From positions 1 to 64,000 of the forward strand of contig CAYFNT010000018.1 of assembly GCA_964344565.1 (NCBI GenBank): a DNA stretch of 64,000 nucleotides, given 5' to 3'. The notes beneath the pieces are model-generated. The model saw only the letters and a list, made by a program, of their open reading frames with translations. It was not told where the DNA came from and did no database searches. Positions 25,561 through 34,837 of this stretch are shown here, piece by piece (within the stretch, counting starts at the first letter, position 1; each line of letters starts with the position of its first letter). The position numbers and the translations under genes were made by a program. This stretch comes from JACNKJ01 sp964344565. GTDB taxonomy: Bacteria > Krumholzibacteriota > Krumholzibacteriia > JACNKJ01.

Positions 25561-27951
25561 CTAGTTCCGCAGCGGCTTGCCGGTCTTGAGGATCGCCTGC
25601 ATGCGCTCGAGGGTCTTGCGTTCGCCGAGCAGCGACAGGAAGTGTTCGCGTTCGAGGTCGAGCAGATACTGCTCGCTGACCTTCTGATGCCCGGTGAGAT
25701 CGCCTCCGCAGAGGATGGTTCCCACCTTCAATCCGATCTTGCGGTCGTGTTCGCTGATGAATTTGCCGTCCTGCATGTTGTGAAGCACCGACTCGAGAAT
25801 CGCGATGCCCGAGCGACCCATCACGGGAATGTCCGTGCGCGGACGTCCCTGCTTGAAGCCTTCCCGCGCGATGGACAGGACCGTCTGCTTGGCGTCGCCG
25901 ATGAGCCTCTCCCGATTGATGGAGAAGTCGTCGCTCTCCCGCATGAAGCCCAGGTCCTGGGCCTCCATGGCGCTGGTGGCCACCTTGGCCATGCCGATGG
26001 TCTCGAAGGTCTTCTGCAGGACTGGCAGCAGGTCCTTGGAGTTGCTGTGGCGCTCGAGGTTGCGCAGGTACAGCTCCTTGCATCCGCCACCGGCGGGGAG
26101 CACCCCCGCGCCCACTTCCACGAGGCCGATGTAGGTCTCAGCGCTGGCCCGGGTGCGCTGTCCGTGCAGCACGAACTCCGCGCCGCCGCCCAGGCATAGA
26201 CCGTGTGGGGCCACTACCGTGGGAACCGGCGCGTACTTCAGGGCCATGGTCGCCCGCTGGAAGGCGGCGATCATGATGTTGAGATCATCCCATTCCTGCT
26301 CCAGGGCTTCCTGAAGCACGAGCATGAGATTGGCGCCCACCGAGAAGTTCTCTCCCTGGTTGGCGACCACCAGGCCGTCGAAGTCCTTCTGCACCTCGGC
26401 CACGGCCTTGCCCACCATGCCGATGATGTCCGGGCCGAGGGTGTTCATCTTGGAGTGGAACTCCAGGCAAGCCACGCCGTCGCCCAGGTCCACCAGGCTG
26501 GCGCCGGCGTTGCCCTTGACCGTGGCGCCCGCGGCCTTGAGGTGGGCGAGCTTGAGGCGTCCCGGATCGGTCGCCCGTTCGACATAGTCGCCCGCGGAGG
26601 GATCCCAGACCGAGAGCTTGCCGTCTTCGAGTTTGTAGAATCCGGCGGCCTTCTTTTCGAGCATGGTCTCGATCCAGGCGGGAAGCTCGAGGCCCTCTTC
26701 CTTCATGCGGCCGGCGACCTCGGCGAAACCCAGGGCGTCCCATTTCTGGAATGGGCCCAGTTCCCAGCCGAAGCCCCAACGCATGCCGTCATCGATGGGG
26801 GAGGGGTCGTCGGCGATCTCGCCCACGCGGAATGCGCAGTACTGGAAGAGACGGCTGAGCGTGCGCCAGGTGAACTCGGAGGCGCGGCCCTTGCTGCTCA
26901 GCACCGCCGGCAGGCGCTCGGCGACGTCGTCCATGTTGCGGATGGCTTCCAGTTCGGGGAACTTGGCGCGCTGCTTCTCGCGGTACTCCATGCTTCCGAG
27001 GTCCAGGGTCAGAATGACGCGCTTGCCCTCGGCGTCCTTGCTCTTCTTGTAGAAGCCGCCGCCGCTCTTGTCGCCGAGGTAGCCCGACTCGAGCATCTTC
27101 TCGAGCATGGGCGGCGTGGCGAAGATGTCGCGGGACTCGTCGCCCTCACAGCCGTCGTAGACGTTGCCCGCCACGGCCACGAAGGTGTCCAGGCCCACGA
27201 GATCGGCGGTGCGGAAACTCGCACTCTTGGGATGTCCGACGATGGGCCCCGTGAGGAAGTCGATCTCCTCCACCGTGAGGCCCTGCTCGTCCATGGCCTT
27301 GATGGCGTCCATCATGCCGAAGACGCCGATGCGATTGGCCACGAAGTTGGGCGTGTCCTTGGCCACCACGATGCCCTTGCCCAGCACGCGATCGGCGAAT
27401 TCGGTGAACTCGGCCAGCAGGTCGGGGTCGGTGTCGGCGGTGGCGATGGTCTCGAGCAGGTAGAGGTATCGGGGCGGGTTGAAGAAGTGGGTGCCCAGGA
27501 AGTGGCGCCGGAAATCTTCGTCGAGGCCCTCGGCCATGGCCGTGATGGATATGCCCGAGGTGTTCGAACTCACCAGGGTTCCGGGTCGCCGGTGCTCGGC
27601 CACGCGGGCCAGCACCGAGCGCTTGATGTCCAGGTCCTCCTTGACCACCTCGACGATCCAATCGGCCTCGGAGATGCGCTCGAAGTCGTCGTCGAAGTTG
27701 CCGATCTCGATGAGTTCGGACAGTCCCTTCCTATAGAAGGGCGCCGGACGCGCCCTCAGGGCGGCCTTCAAGGCCCGTTCGCTGAAGCTGTTGCGGAATT
27801 TCGGATCAGCCGGATCGTCTCCCTCGCCGGGCTTCGGCGGTACGATGTCCAGCATCAGCGATGGAATGCCCGCGTTGGCAAGGTGTGCCGCGATGGCGCT
27901 TCCCATCACTCCACTGCCCAAAACGGCCACTTTTTCGATATTCAGGGCCAC
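25561..27951 (-). CDS. fadN: 3-hydroxyacyl-CoA dehydrogenase / enoyl-CoA hydratase, FadN type
   Basis: 796 aa bifunctional beta-oxidation enzyme in the Bacillus FadN order: NAD-binding 3-hydroxyacyl-CoA dehydrogenase first (GSGVMGSAIAAHLA at the N-terminus, SNTSGISI, THFFNPPRYLYLLE), then a crotonase-like half (about residues 480-690, with GLCLGGGAEFVLH and the oxyanion-type strand LVVANQGENFSVGANL). The GTG at 27949-27951 has GGAGG six bases upstream and gives ALNIEKVAVLGSG; an ATG eight codons earlier has no ribosome site. Gene order fadN-fadA-fadE equals that of Bacillus. A palindrome just upstream may be the FadR operator. Confidence 0.95.
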   Translation of the reverse strand: MALNIEKVAVLGSGVMGSAIAAHLANAGIPSLMLDIVPPKPGEGDDPADPKFRNSFSERALKAALRARPAPFYRKGLSELIEIGNFDDDFERISEADWIVEVVKEDLDIKRSVLARVAEHRRPGTLVSSNTSGISITAMAEGLDEDFRRHFLGTHFFNPPRYLYLLETIATADTDPDLLAEFTEFADRVLGKGIVVAKDTPNFVANRIGVFGMMDAIKAMDEQGLTVEEIDFLTGPIVGHPKSASFRTADLVGLDTFVAVAGNVYDGCEGDESRDIFATPPMLEKMLESGYLGDKSGGGFYKKSKDAEGKRVILTLDLGSMEYREKQRAKFPELEAIRNMDDVAERLPAVLSSKGRASEFTWRTLSRLFQYCAFRVGEIADDPSPIDDGMRWGFGWELGPFQKWDALGFAEVAGRMKEEGLELPAWIETMLEKKAAGFYKLEDGKLSVWDPSAGDYVERATDPGRLKLAHLKAAGATVKGNAGASLVDLGDGVACLEFHSKMNTLGPDIIGMVGKAVAEVQKDFDGLVVANQGENFSVGANLMLVLQEALEQEWDDLNIMIAAFQRATMALKYAPVPTVVAPHGLCLGGGAEFVLHGQRTRASAETYIGLVEVGAGVLPAGGGCKELYLRNLERHSNSKDLLPVLQKTFETIGMAKVATSAMEAQDLGFMRESDDFSINRERLIGDAKQTVLSIAREGFKQGRPRTDIPVMGRSGIAILESVLHNMQDGKFISEHDRKIGLKVGTILCGGDLTGHQKVSEQYLLDLEREHFLSLLGERKTLERMQAILKTGKPLRN

Positions 27952-27964
27952 GTCAATCCTCCAA

Positions 27965-27979
27965 TTGAATTTCATTCAA
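27965..27979. promoter_or_regulatory. Candidate FadR operator (TTGAAT-N3-ATTCAA)
   Basis: A perfect inverted repeat, TTGAAT TTC ATTCAA, lies 14-28 bases before the fadN GTG. From memory, Bacillus FadR sites contain TGAATGA and TCATTCA half-sites, which resemble these half-sites. The TetR/FadR gene is divergent from this point, so autoregulation and control of fadNAE are both plausible. Confidence 0.45.
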
Positions 27980-28007
27980 CCCCATGGACACACCGAAGTC
28001 TCCCGCC

Positions 28008-28021
28008 AGTGGCATGCCACT
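28008..28021. promoter_or_regulatory. 14-bp perfect palindrome in the fadN-fadR divergent region
   Basis: AGTGGCATGCCACT is a perfect palindrome between fadN and the TetR gene. It may be a second protein-binding site or coincidence. Confidence 0.3.
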
Positions 28022-28156
28022 CGCAAGAGAAATCTGTAGCAAAGATCGTGAAGAATACTCAGTCCGTGACGAATTGATCGTTTTTGCTTACTTTCAGCCA
28101 AGCTATAGGATAAGTTCTCACTTCTGCTTGGGATCCAATGCGCGAGGTTAGGTGGG

Positions 28157-28750
28157 ATGGACGCCGCTGAATGCATCGATCTGAACAACAAACGTGAACG
28201 AATTCTAAACGCTGCAATCAACGCTTTCAGCAGCCAGGGATTCTACCGCACACGCATCACCGACATCGCCCGCGCCGCGAAGGTGGCCGACGGGACGGTG
28301 TACCTCTATTTCGAAAGCAAGGAGCAGCTTCTCGCCGCCATCTTCAACGAAAGCATGAAGAGCTTCGCGGCCAACGACGAGAAGGATGCACGGGAAATGG
28401 AGGATCCAAAGGAGCGTCTGCTCCATGTGTTGCGGATTCATCTCCAGAACATCGGCAGGGACCGGCAACTCGCCACGGTGTTCCAGGTGGAGATGCGTCA
28501 CTCCGCGCACTTCATGAAGGAGACCAGTCGCGCCGAACTGCGCGACTACCTCAAGGGCATCCAGGAGATCATCGAAGAGGGCAAGGAACGCGGAATGTAT
28601 CGCGCCGATCTCGATTCCTGGTTCGCGGCGAAAAGCATATTCGCGCTTCTGGACGAAGCCGCCACCAACTGGGTGCTCAGCGAGAACGACTACGCCCTCG
28701 AGGACGAAGCCGATCGCATCATGGAGTTCATCACGAAAGGAATGAAGTAA
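28157..28750 (+). CDS. fadR: TetR-family regulator, FadR-like
   Basis: 197 aa. The N-terminal helix-turn-helix (about residues 13-59) has the TetR pattern RERILNAAINAFSSQGFYRT...IARAAKVADGTVYLYFESKEQL. The C-terminal part is the helical ligand domain and resembles Bacillus/Thermus FadR, which releases DNA on binding long-chain acyl-CoA. It is divergently transcribed from fadNAE with a 205-base shared upstream region holding two palindromes. The assignment rests on family resemblance plus position. Binding specificity is inferred. Confidence 0.85.
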   Translation: MDAAECIDLNNKRERILNAAINAFSSQGFYRTRITDIARAAKVADGTVYLYFESKEQLLAAIFNESMKSFAANDEKDAREMEDPKERLLHVLRIHLQNIGRDRQLATVFQVEMRHSAHFMKETSRAELRDYLKGIQEIIEEGKERGMYRADLDSWFAAKSIFALLDEAATNWVLSENDYALEDEADRIMEFITKGMK

Positions 28751-28857
28751 ACAGAACGGATGCCGTGCGCCCGCGCGGCAGATCCTTCTCTTCGCGGATA
28801 TTCCTGCCCCTTCCGCTCCCCTGTGCTACATTGTTCGCCTAGCCCCGCGAGGTGAAC

Positions 28858-31401
28858 ATGCGCCGTCTGCTTACTCTATGTCTGCTCCTGTCCGCCATGG
28901 TCGTTCACGCCGAGTGGACGTGGCCCCCCGACGCGGAGACCTCGGCCCTCGTCGAAGAGAATCTCTCCCGCCACTACCAATCCGACCGCTTGCGAAGCTG
29001 GCTGGAGAGCGCGCCGGCGGACGAGCGCAATGCCATGGAGTTCCTGCTGGCCTGGCTGCCCTCCTCGGATCTGGGATCCTGGCCGGCGGACATGCTCATC
29101 GAAAACGTGAGGCTGGCCCTGGAGGTCCGCCGTCCCGGCACCGACGAGTTCACCTTCCATGCCTTCGTCCTTCCCCATCGCGTGAGTCAGGAGCCGCCCT
29201 CGCGCTGGCGCCCCGAATTGCGAAACATGCTCGCCGGGCGCGTGGCCGGTCTGGACGACAACGAAGCGGCCCTCGAGGTCAACCGATTCTGTCGCGAGTG
29301 GGCCACCTTCAAGCCGTCCTCCCGTCGGGATCAGCCGCCCCTGACCACCATGAAGCGCGGCATCGGCCGATGCGAGGAGGAGACGATCCTGCTCGTCTGC
29401 GCCCTGCGCAGCGTCGGGCTGCCCGCACGGCAGTGCTACACGCCCTTCTGGACCACCGGCGACAACAACCACGCCTGGGTCGAGGTGCTGGGGGAGGACG
29501 GCTGGCACTACCTGGGGGCCTGCGAACCCGACGCCTGCCTGGATCAGGCCTGGTTCACGGGCACGGCCCGGCGGGCGGGGCTGGTGCTGTCCATCGGATA
29601 CGGCGAGGCGCCGGTGCCCGAAGCCCTGCGGGGATTCCTCTACCGCCAGACCGGCGGTTCCACGGTGCTCAACAGCTGCGACGTCTACACGGAGGCCGGG
29701 TGGCTGATCGTGAAGGGCCCCGGCGACGAGCTCGAAGCCGAGGCTCCCTGGGCCTGGGTGCACGTGTTCAACTTCGGCGCGCCCATGGTGCTCGGCCGCA
29801 CGCGCATCGGCGACGCCATTGCGCTGGGGCCGGGGGACTTCCTCGTCAGCTCGGAAGTGGCCGGCCGCCCCTGGACGGGCCTGGCCCGCATCGAGCCGGG
29901 CAAGACCACCGAACTGCGGCTTCAGCGGGGACACTACCTGCTCGACGGTCCGGTGTGGCTGCGCTATCCGGAACCCGAGGGCGCCGCCGCCGGCGGATGC
30001 GAAAGGGGCAAGGACGATCCGGCCTGGATCGCCCATCGCGAGCGCCTGTCAGAGCGCGACGCCGAGCGCGCGGGCCGGGCCGAGGTCGGAGAGGCCTGGC
30101 GCAAGCTGGCCGAGGAGCATCCCGAAACCGAGGATCTCGTGGCCAAGCTGGAAGAGGCGGGAGCCGCCCAGGCAGAGTGGGCCGAGGCCGTCCTCGCCCT
30201 CTGCTGCGAGCAGCAGTCCCTGGCCCTCGAACTCACCCTGCAGATGGACGTGAAGGATTTCTACGAGATCGATCCGGTGGCCCTGGAGGATATTCTCGAG
30301 GAGATCATGCCTTTCGCCGAAACCACGACCCTGCCCGACAGTCTATTCGACGAATTCGTGCTCTCGCCGCGCATTCTCTTCCAGGCGGGAACCATGGACT
30401 GGTGGACCGACCTGCCGAGCTTCGCGGACGCCTCGCCCGAGGATCTGCTCGCGCGATTCCGCGAGCGCGTTCAGAAGGCCGAGGACACCCGGGGCGGCCA
30501 GGTGGCCACGCCCGCCCAGACCTGGCGTTCGGGCTGGGCCGATCAGATCTCGGCCCGGGTCTGTCTGGCCGGCCTGCTGCGCCGTCACGGATGGCCAGCG
30601 CGGGTGGAGCGCGGCCTCCAGGGCGTGGACGTCTGGGACGGCGCATGGCGCAGCCTCCTGCCCTTCCCACTCGAAGAGGACGAGGAGGAGATCGCTTCCG
30701 CTCCCGAAGCCTACCTGGCCGTGGACTACTTCGCCGGCGGCGCGCGTTTCGACAAGATCGAGACCTGGCGCCAGACCAATCTCAGCCGATTCACCGACGG
30801 CCACTTCGAGCCCTGGTACACGGGACAGATCTCCGAAGGCGAGGGCCTGGTTGACTGGGAACTTCCCGCCGGCCAGTGGTGGGTCTTCGCCGGACAGCGC
30901 AACGGCCGGGGCGAGCCGCGATTCGTGTCCCGCGACTTCAAGCTCGCAGCGGGCGACAGCCTGCGCTTCTCCGTGGATTTCGGGATTCCCCTGGACGAAC
31001 TCGAAGGGGACGACCTGGTCCGCCGCGAATACGACGCCTCGCGAAAGCTCTACCTGAAGCGCCGCGGCGAGAGTCGGGCCCTGGGCCGCTTCGCCCCCGG
31101 CAAGGCCAAGCTGCTCATCGTGGGGCTCGCCCAGCACGAGCCGACCATCCGCCATCTGGAAGCCCTGGGAGCGCCCGAAGGTTTGGCGACGATTCCCGTG
31201 ATGATTCGCGAGAAGGGGCACAAGCCTGGCAAGCGAGCCTGGACCCTCAGCCCTGGCGAGGCGGCGCGCCGCTTCGGGGTGAAGAATCCCGAGCAGCAGC
31301 TGCCGATCAGCATTCTCATCGACGAGAAGGGGGAAACGCTGCTCTGGCTGCCGGGGATGCGCCTGGATCTTGCCGGGCATCTGGCCACGCTCGATCGATA
31401 G
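28858..31401 (+). CDS. Secreted transglutaminase-like protein with thioredoxin-fold-like C-terminus
   Basis: 847 aa from the ATG at 28858, which has GCGAGG five bases upstream (a GTG two codons earlier does not). A signal peptide covers residues 1-18. A transglutaminase/protease-like catalytic core is clear: C172 in GRCEEETILL, H205 in NNHAWVEVL and an acidic residue D225 in GACEPD. Residues ~300-360 are beta-rich (LGPGDFLVSSEVAGRPW). A helical Glu-rich stretch (~390-500) and further beta domains follow. The last ~100 residues (AKLLIVGLAQHEPTIRHLEA, LPISILIDEKGETLLWLPG) look like a degenerate thioredoxin-like fold. Such proteins in FCB bacteria are envelope-associated and of unknown substrate. 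Monocistronic. Confidence 0.82.
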   Translation: MRRLLTLCLLLSAMVVHAEWTWPPDAETSALVEENLSRHYQSDRLRSWLESAPADERNAMEFLLAWLPSSDLGSWPADMLIENVRLALEVRRPGTDEFTFHAFVLPHRVSQEPPSRWRPELRNMLAGRVAGLDDNEAALEVNRFCREWATFKPSSRRDQPPLTTMKRGIGRCEEETILLVCALRSVGLPARQCYTPFWTTGDNNHAWVEVLGEDGWHYLGACEPDACLDQAWFTGTARRAGLVLSIGYGEAPVPEALRGFLYRQTGGSTVLNSCDVYTEAGWLIVKGPGDELEAEAPWAWVHVFNFGAPMVLGRTRIGDAIALGPGDFLVSSEVAGRPWTGLARIEPGKTTELRLQRGHYLLDGPVWLRYPEPEGAAAGGCERGKDDPAWIAHRERLSERDAERAGRAEVGEAWRKLAEEHPETEDLVAKLEEAGAAQAEWAEAVLALCCEQQSLALELTLQMDVKDFYEIDPVALEDILEEIMPFAETTTLPDSLFDEFVLSPRILFQAGTMDWWTDLPSFADASPEDLLARFRERVQKAEDTRGGQVATPAQTWRSGWADQISARVCLAGLLRRHGWPARVERGLQGVDVWDGAWRSLLPFPLEEDEEEIASAPEAYLAVDYFAGGARFDKIETWRQTNLSRFTDGHFEPWYTGQISEGEGLVDWELPAGQWWVFAGQRNGRGEPRFVSRDFKLAAGDSLRFSVDFGIPLDELEGDDLVRREYDASRKLYLKRRGESRALGRFAPGKAKLLIVGLAQHEPTIRHLEALGAPEGLATIPVMIREKGHKPGKRAWTLSPGEAARRFGVKNPEQQLPISILIDEKGETLLWLPGMRLDLAGHLATLDR

Positions 31402-31429
31402 GAGCCGAATGCGAAGGTCTTGAATGCGA

Positions 31430-31457
31430 ATCGCCGGGCGATCCATCGCCCGGCGAT
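31430..31457. terminator. Perfect hairpin between convergent genes, possible bidirectional terminator
   Basis: ATCGCCGGGCGAT (31430-31442) is followed after CC by its exact complement ATCGCCCGGCGAT (31445-31457). There is no strong T-run, so intrinsic termination is uncertain. Confidence 0.5.
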
Positions 31458-31493
31458 AGTGCAAGCGAATCGGTGTGACCGGATTCGCGGGTA

Positions 31494-32051
31494 TCAGAAT
31501 CTTCCCTTGATGTCCGACCAGCTCTGGGCCTCGGCGGCGGTTTCTCCCGAGGCCGTGATGATCAGGCTGACGCCATCGTTGTAGAAGTGGCAATCCGGAT
31601 CGAGTGCGATACCCAGAACACCATCCAGCACGAAGACCTGCGCGTCGTCCACCAGGTCGAGCTGCGAGAAGAAGTAACTCAGATTCTCCACGGTGTCGGC
31701 GCTGTTCTCGTCCTCCCATGCGGCGATGAGGGGCCCCATCCCATCGAAGTGATCGGCGGGATCCTGATCGTCGACGCCCGTGGACACTCCCATGTCCGCG
31801 TCATCGAGAAGGTGGATGTAGAGCACGTTGGTCTCGTCGTCCCAATTGCTGATGTTCTCGAAACGCAACTCCACCTCTTCGATGAACCTTCCCTCGAGAA
31901 CGGTCACATCGATACCCCAGGTGTACCACTTGAAGTGATCGAGGTCCTCGAGGTCCGCCGGATCCGGAGTGAAGGTGAAGACTTCCGAAGCGCTGATCGT
32001 TGCGGCCGTCAATCCCATGAGCGCCACCACCAGGCAAAAGATCTTGCGCAT
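31494..32051 (-). CDS. Secreted protein of unknown function
   Basis: 185 aa from the ATG at 32049-32051, chosen because it begins a good signal peptide (IFCLVVALMGLTAATISA) and has GAGG upstream; the open frame extends further but without secretion features. The mature part is acidic and beta-rich (FTFTPDPADLEDLDHFKW, NVLYIHLLDDADMG, GIALDPDCHFYNDGVSL). No known family is recognised. The 230 bases to its right, between its start and the Bat operon, hold no gene apart from the Bat terminator. Confidence 0.72.
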   Translation of the reverse strand: MRKIFCLVVALMGLTAATISASEVFTFTPDPADLEDLDHFKWYTWGIDVTVLEGRFIEEVELRFENISNWDDETNVLYIHLLDDADMGVSTGVDDQDPADHFDGMGPLIAAWEDENSADTVENLSYFFSQLDLVDDAQVFVLDGVLGIALDPDCHFYNDGVSLIITASGETAAEAQSWSDIKGRF

Positions 32052-32240
32052 GATTCCATCCTCGCTGTACCGACGGCCCTCATGGCCGTCGACGGGATTC
32101 TGCAATGCGCATTCCCGTTTCCGGCTCACCGCCGAGCGGATGGGGGCATTTCGGATGAGGCGACGTCGACGCCCGGAAGGGTCGAAAGGGTCTTTCGCTT
32201 CCCCCGTCGAAGATCGTTCAGAAACCAGGTCAATCGACAT

Positions 32241-32272
32241 GGGAAAAAGAGGACGCCCGCACCGGGGCGTCC
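32241..32272 (-). terminator. Rho-independent terminator of the Bat operon
   Basis: GGACGCCC (32251-32258) pairs with GGGCGTCC (32265-32272). On the minus strand the hairpin is followed by TCTTTTTCCC. It lies seven bases after the batDE stop. Confidence 0.8.
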
Positions 32273-32279
32273 TTTCCGA

Positions 32280-34835
32280 TCAGAGCGCTTCCACCGCGCC
32301 GGCGGGCACCCATCCCTCGAGGTCGGCGCCCAGGCTGACGCGCAGCCAGTCGCCCCGCTTCTCCAGCAGGCGCAGCTCGGCGCCCTCGTGGAGTTCGAAG
32401 AGGGTGATGTAGTCCGCGCCCGGTCCCGACTGGGCGGCCACGGCCGCGGCGGTGAGTACGCCCTCGCGGCCGCTCCAATCCTCCCATTCGGCGCGCCAGG
32501 CGCCCACGCTGAGGAAGATCAGCAGCAGGACCGCGGCGATGAGGGCTCCGCGCAAACGCGTCCAGCCGGCCCGGCGCAGGATGCCCATGAGGGTCAGGGC
32601 GGCCGCGATCCAGAGGGTGGCCAGGCCCATGACGGCCATCTCGCCGGGGGAGAGGCTGCGCCGCGTCCAGGACCAGATGCGGGCCAGGCCGCCTCCGTCC
32701 TCGAGGTTCAGCGATTCCCGACGCCGAGCCCGCGCGATCTCGAGGTTCTCGCGGATTTCCTTGTCGCGGGGGGCCAGGCGCAGCGCTCGTTTGTAGGCGA
32801 GGATGGCCGGGCCGATCTCGTCCTGCTGGAAGTAGGCACCGCCGAGGTTGTACCAGAGACGGCTGTCTTCCAGGCCGGCCTCGGCCAGGGTCTCCCAGTG
32901 GCGCGCCGCGGCGGCGAAGTCGCCCGATTCGTAGAGGCGGGCCGCCTCGCCCATCAGGGCCTCAGCGCCTTCCAGGGCCGGCGCTGAGGCGGGCAGCAGC
33001 AGCAGGAGCAACATGCCCACGATGACCGAACCGCGCCCCCTGCCCTTCACCCGGTCCAGATCGCCGATGACGCCCTCGGCCCGCTCGAGAAGCTCGCGCA
33101 TGCGCGCGTCGTCCTTGGCGCCGGGGGCGAAGCGGGCGAAGTCGCATTCGGACAGCAGTCCCCGCACCCGGTCGCGCAGGATTTCGTCCACGCCTCCGGC
33201 CGACAGGCGGGCTTCGATGTCCTCGCCCGAGAGTCCGGCGGCCGAGGCGCCCAGGCGGTCGGCGAGGTAGCCGCGCAGTCCCCGCGCCAGGGCCTCGCAG
33301 AAGCTCTCGAAATCTCCCGCGCCCAGCGCGGCGGAAGCTTCCTTCAGGTGGCGGCGGGCGGCCTTGCCCGCGCCGCGGGCGCGATGGGCCGTGGCGTCGG
33401 CGGCGATGGCCTCGCGTCGGCGCCGCAGGAACCAGGCGCCGGCGAGAACCGGCCAGGGCAGGGCCAGGGCCGTCCAGAAGGCCGCCGAGCGGGGGAAGCG
33501 TTTGCCGTCGCCGGCGAGCAGCGGGTCCGTCTTGATGTGGTGAATGCTCCTGGCCAGGGTTTCCACGCCCTGGGACATCTCGGTGAAGACCACCGGTTCG
33601 GTTTCCGAAGCGCTGGATGGGGCCACCTGCAGTGGCAGGGCCGAACTCTCGGCCATGCGGTAACGGCCTTCGGCAGGATCGAACCAGGGATACTCCAGGG
33701 CCGGAATCTCCAGGGCGCCTTCCCGCTGGGGCACCAGCACCCAGGTGAAATCCTTGCGCACGCGGATGCGGTTCTCGTCCACCGAGACGCGGCTCTGCAG
33801 GTCGGAATCGTAGTCGCGGAAGTCCTCGCCGATCTTCAGCTCGGGCATGGCGAAGGTGCGCGGGTTGCCGTAGCCGGTGAGGGTGACGGTGAGGGTGACC
33901 GGCTGTCCGGCCTCGTAGGGGCCGGGATCCAGGCGGGCCTGAAGATCGAGTTCCCGCGCCACCGTGCCCCCGAATCCGGCGGGACGCCCTTCCTCCGGCA
34001 AGGGCAGCACCTCGATGGGCACCGACTGGGTCCGCAGGATCTTCTCGCGTCCTCGTCCGAAGGTGAAGAAATCGTCCCGATAGGGATCGTAGAGGGTCAC
34101 GCGCAGGGAGGCCGCGCCCACTTCCAGGGGACCGGGCTCATGGGGGAAGAGAGCCGTGCGCAGTTCCGTGACCGCGAAGTCGCGTCCCTCGATCTTCTGG
34201 AAGCCGCTGATCTCGTCGCCCAGGGATTCGGCCCAGAATCCGGGAGTCTCCGGCGCCTCGTACTGGGGATTGCCCCGGAAGCGCACCCGCGCGTCGCGGT
34301 AGAGGGCGAAGTGGTGGGTGACCTGCTCGCCCACGAAGACCTTCTCGCCGTCGGTCCAGCTGCGGATGAAGACCTGTCCCGACTGGTCCCCCGCGCCGGA
34401 GGCCTGCTCGGGCGCGGGAGCGGACACGCCGGAGGGAGAATCCACGGCGGGAGCGCCGGCGCCGGGGTGCACGGTGATGTCGATGGGCTCGGTCTCGTAG
34501 ACCTCGCCCTTCACGGTCACCGGGATGGCGGGAATGACGTAGTCCCCCGCGCTATCGGCGATGAGATTGTAGTGGTAGATCTTCTCGTTGCGCGTGCGAC
34601 CGTTGATGAAGCTGAAGTTGCTGGAGCTGGACGTGCCCACCAGGAAGAAGTCGACGAGCTCGGGCAGCTCGGGCGCCTGGATGCCGCGCAGGGGGCCTTC
34701 CACGCGCACGGTGAGGGTGAAGGACTCGCCCTCCACGACGCGGCGGGTGTCGATCTCGGCGCTGACCTTCACGTCGGCGGCCAGGGCGAAGGCCGCGGCG
34801 AGCATGAGCGCGATGAGGGCGATGCGAAGGGTCAT
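32280..34835 (-). CDS. BatD-BatE fusion protein (Bat aerotolerance operon)
   Basis: 851 aa. Residues 1-20 are a signal peptide. Residues ~22-440 form the BatD oxygen-tolerance region of repeated Ig-like strands (VSAEIDTRRVVEGESFTLTV, VFIRSWTDGEKVFVGEQV). A membrane segment near 455-473 is followed by a cytoplasmic helical region. A second hydrophobic segment (VIVGMLLLLLLPASAPA) looks like an embedded BatE signal anchor, then TPR repeats (SRLWYNLGGAYFQQDEIGPA, ALRLAPRDKEIRENL), two more membrane helices and a C-terminal SH3-like domain (GPGADYITLFELHEGAELRL). In Bacteroides BatD and BatE are separate genes. Last gene of the operon; starts two bases from the batC stop. Confidence 0.85.
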   Translation of the reverse strand: MTLRIALIALMLAAAFALAADVKVSAEIDTRRVVEGESFTLTVRVEGPLRGIQAPELPELVDFFLVGTSSSSNFSFINGRTRNEKIYHYNLIADSAGDYVIPAIPVTVKGEVYETEPIDITVHPGAGAPAVDSPSGVSAPAPEQASGAGDQSGQVFIRSWTDGEKVFVGEQVTHHFALYRDARVRFRGNPQYEAPETPGFWAESLGDEISGFQKIEGRDFAVTELRTALFPHEPGPLEVGAASLRVTLYDPYRDDFFTFGRGREKILRTQSVPIEVLPLPEEGRPAGFGGTVARELDLQARLDPGPYEAGQPVTLTVTLTGYGNPRTFAMPELKIGEDFRDYDSDLQSRVSVDENRIRVRKDFTWVLVPQREGALEIPALEYPWFDPAEGRYRMAESSALPLQVAPSSASETEPVVFTEMSQGVETLARSIHHIKTDPLLAGDGKRFPRSAAFWTALALPWPVLAGAWFLRRRREAIAADATAHRARGAGKAARRHLKEASAALGAGDFESFCEALARGLRGYLADRLGASAAGLSGEDIEARLSAGGVDEILRDRVRGLLSECDFARFAPGAKDDARMRELLERAEGVIGDLDRVKGRGRGSVIVGMLLLLLLPASAPALEGAEALMGEAARLYESGDFAAAARHWETLAEAGLEDSRLWYNLGGAYFQQDEIGPAILAYKRALRLAPRDKEIRENLEIARARRRESLNLEDGGGLARIWSWTRRSLSPGEMAVMGLATLWIAAALTLMGILRRAGWTRLRGALIAAVLLLIFLSVGAWRAEWEDWSGREGVLTAAAVAAQSGPGADYITLFELHEGAELRLLEKRGDWLRVSLGADLEGWVPAGAVEAL

Positions 34836-34837
34836 GG

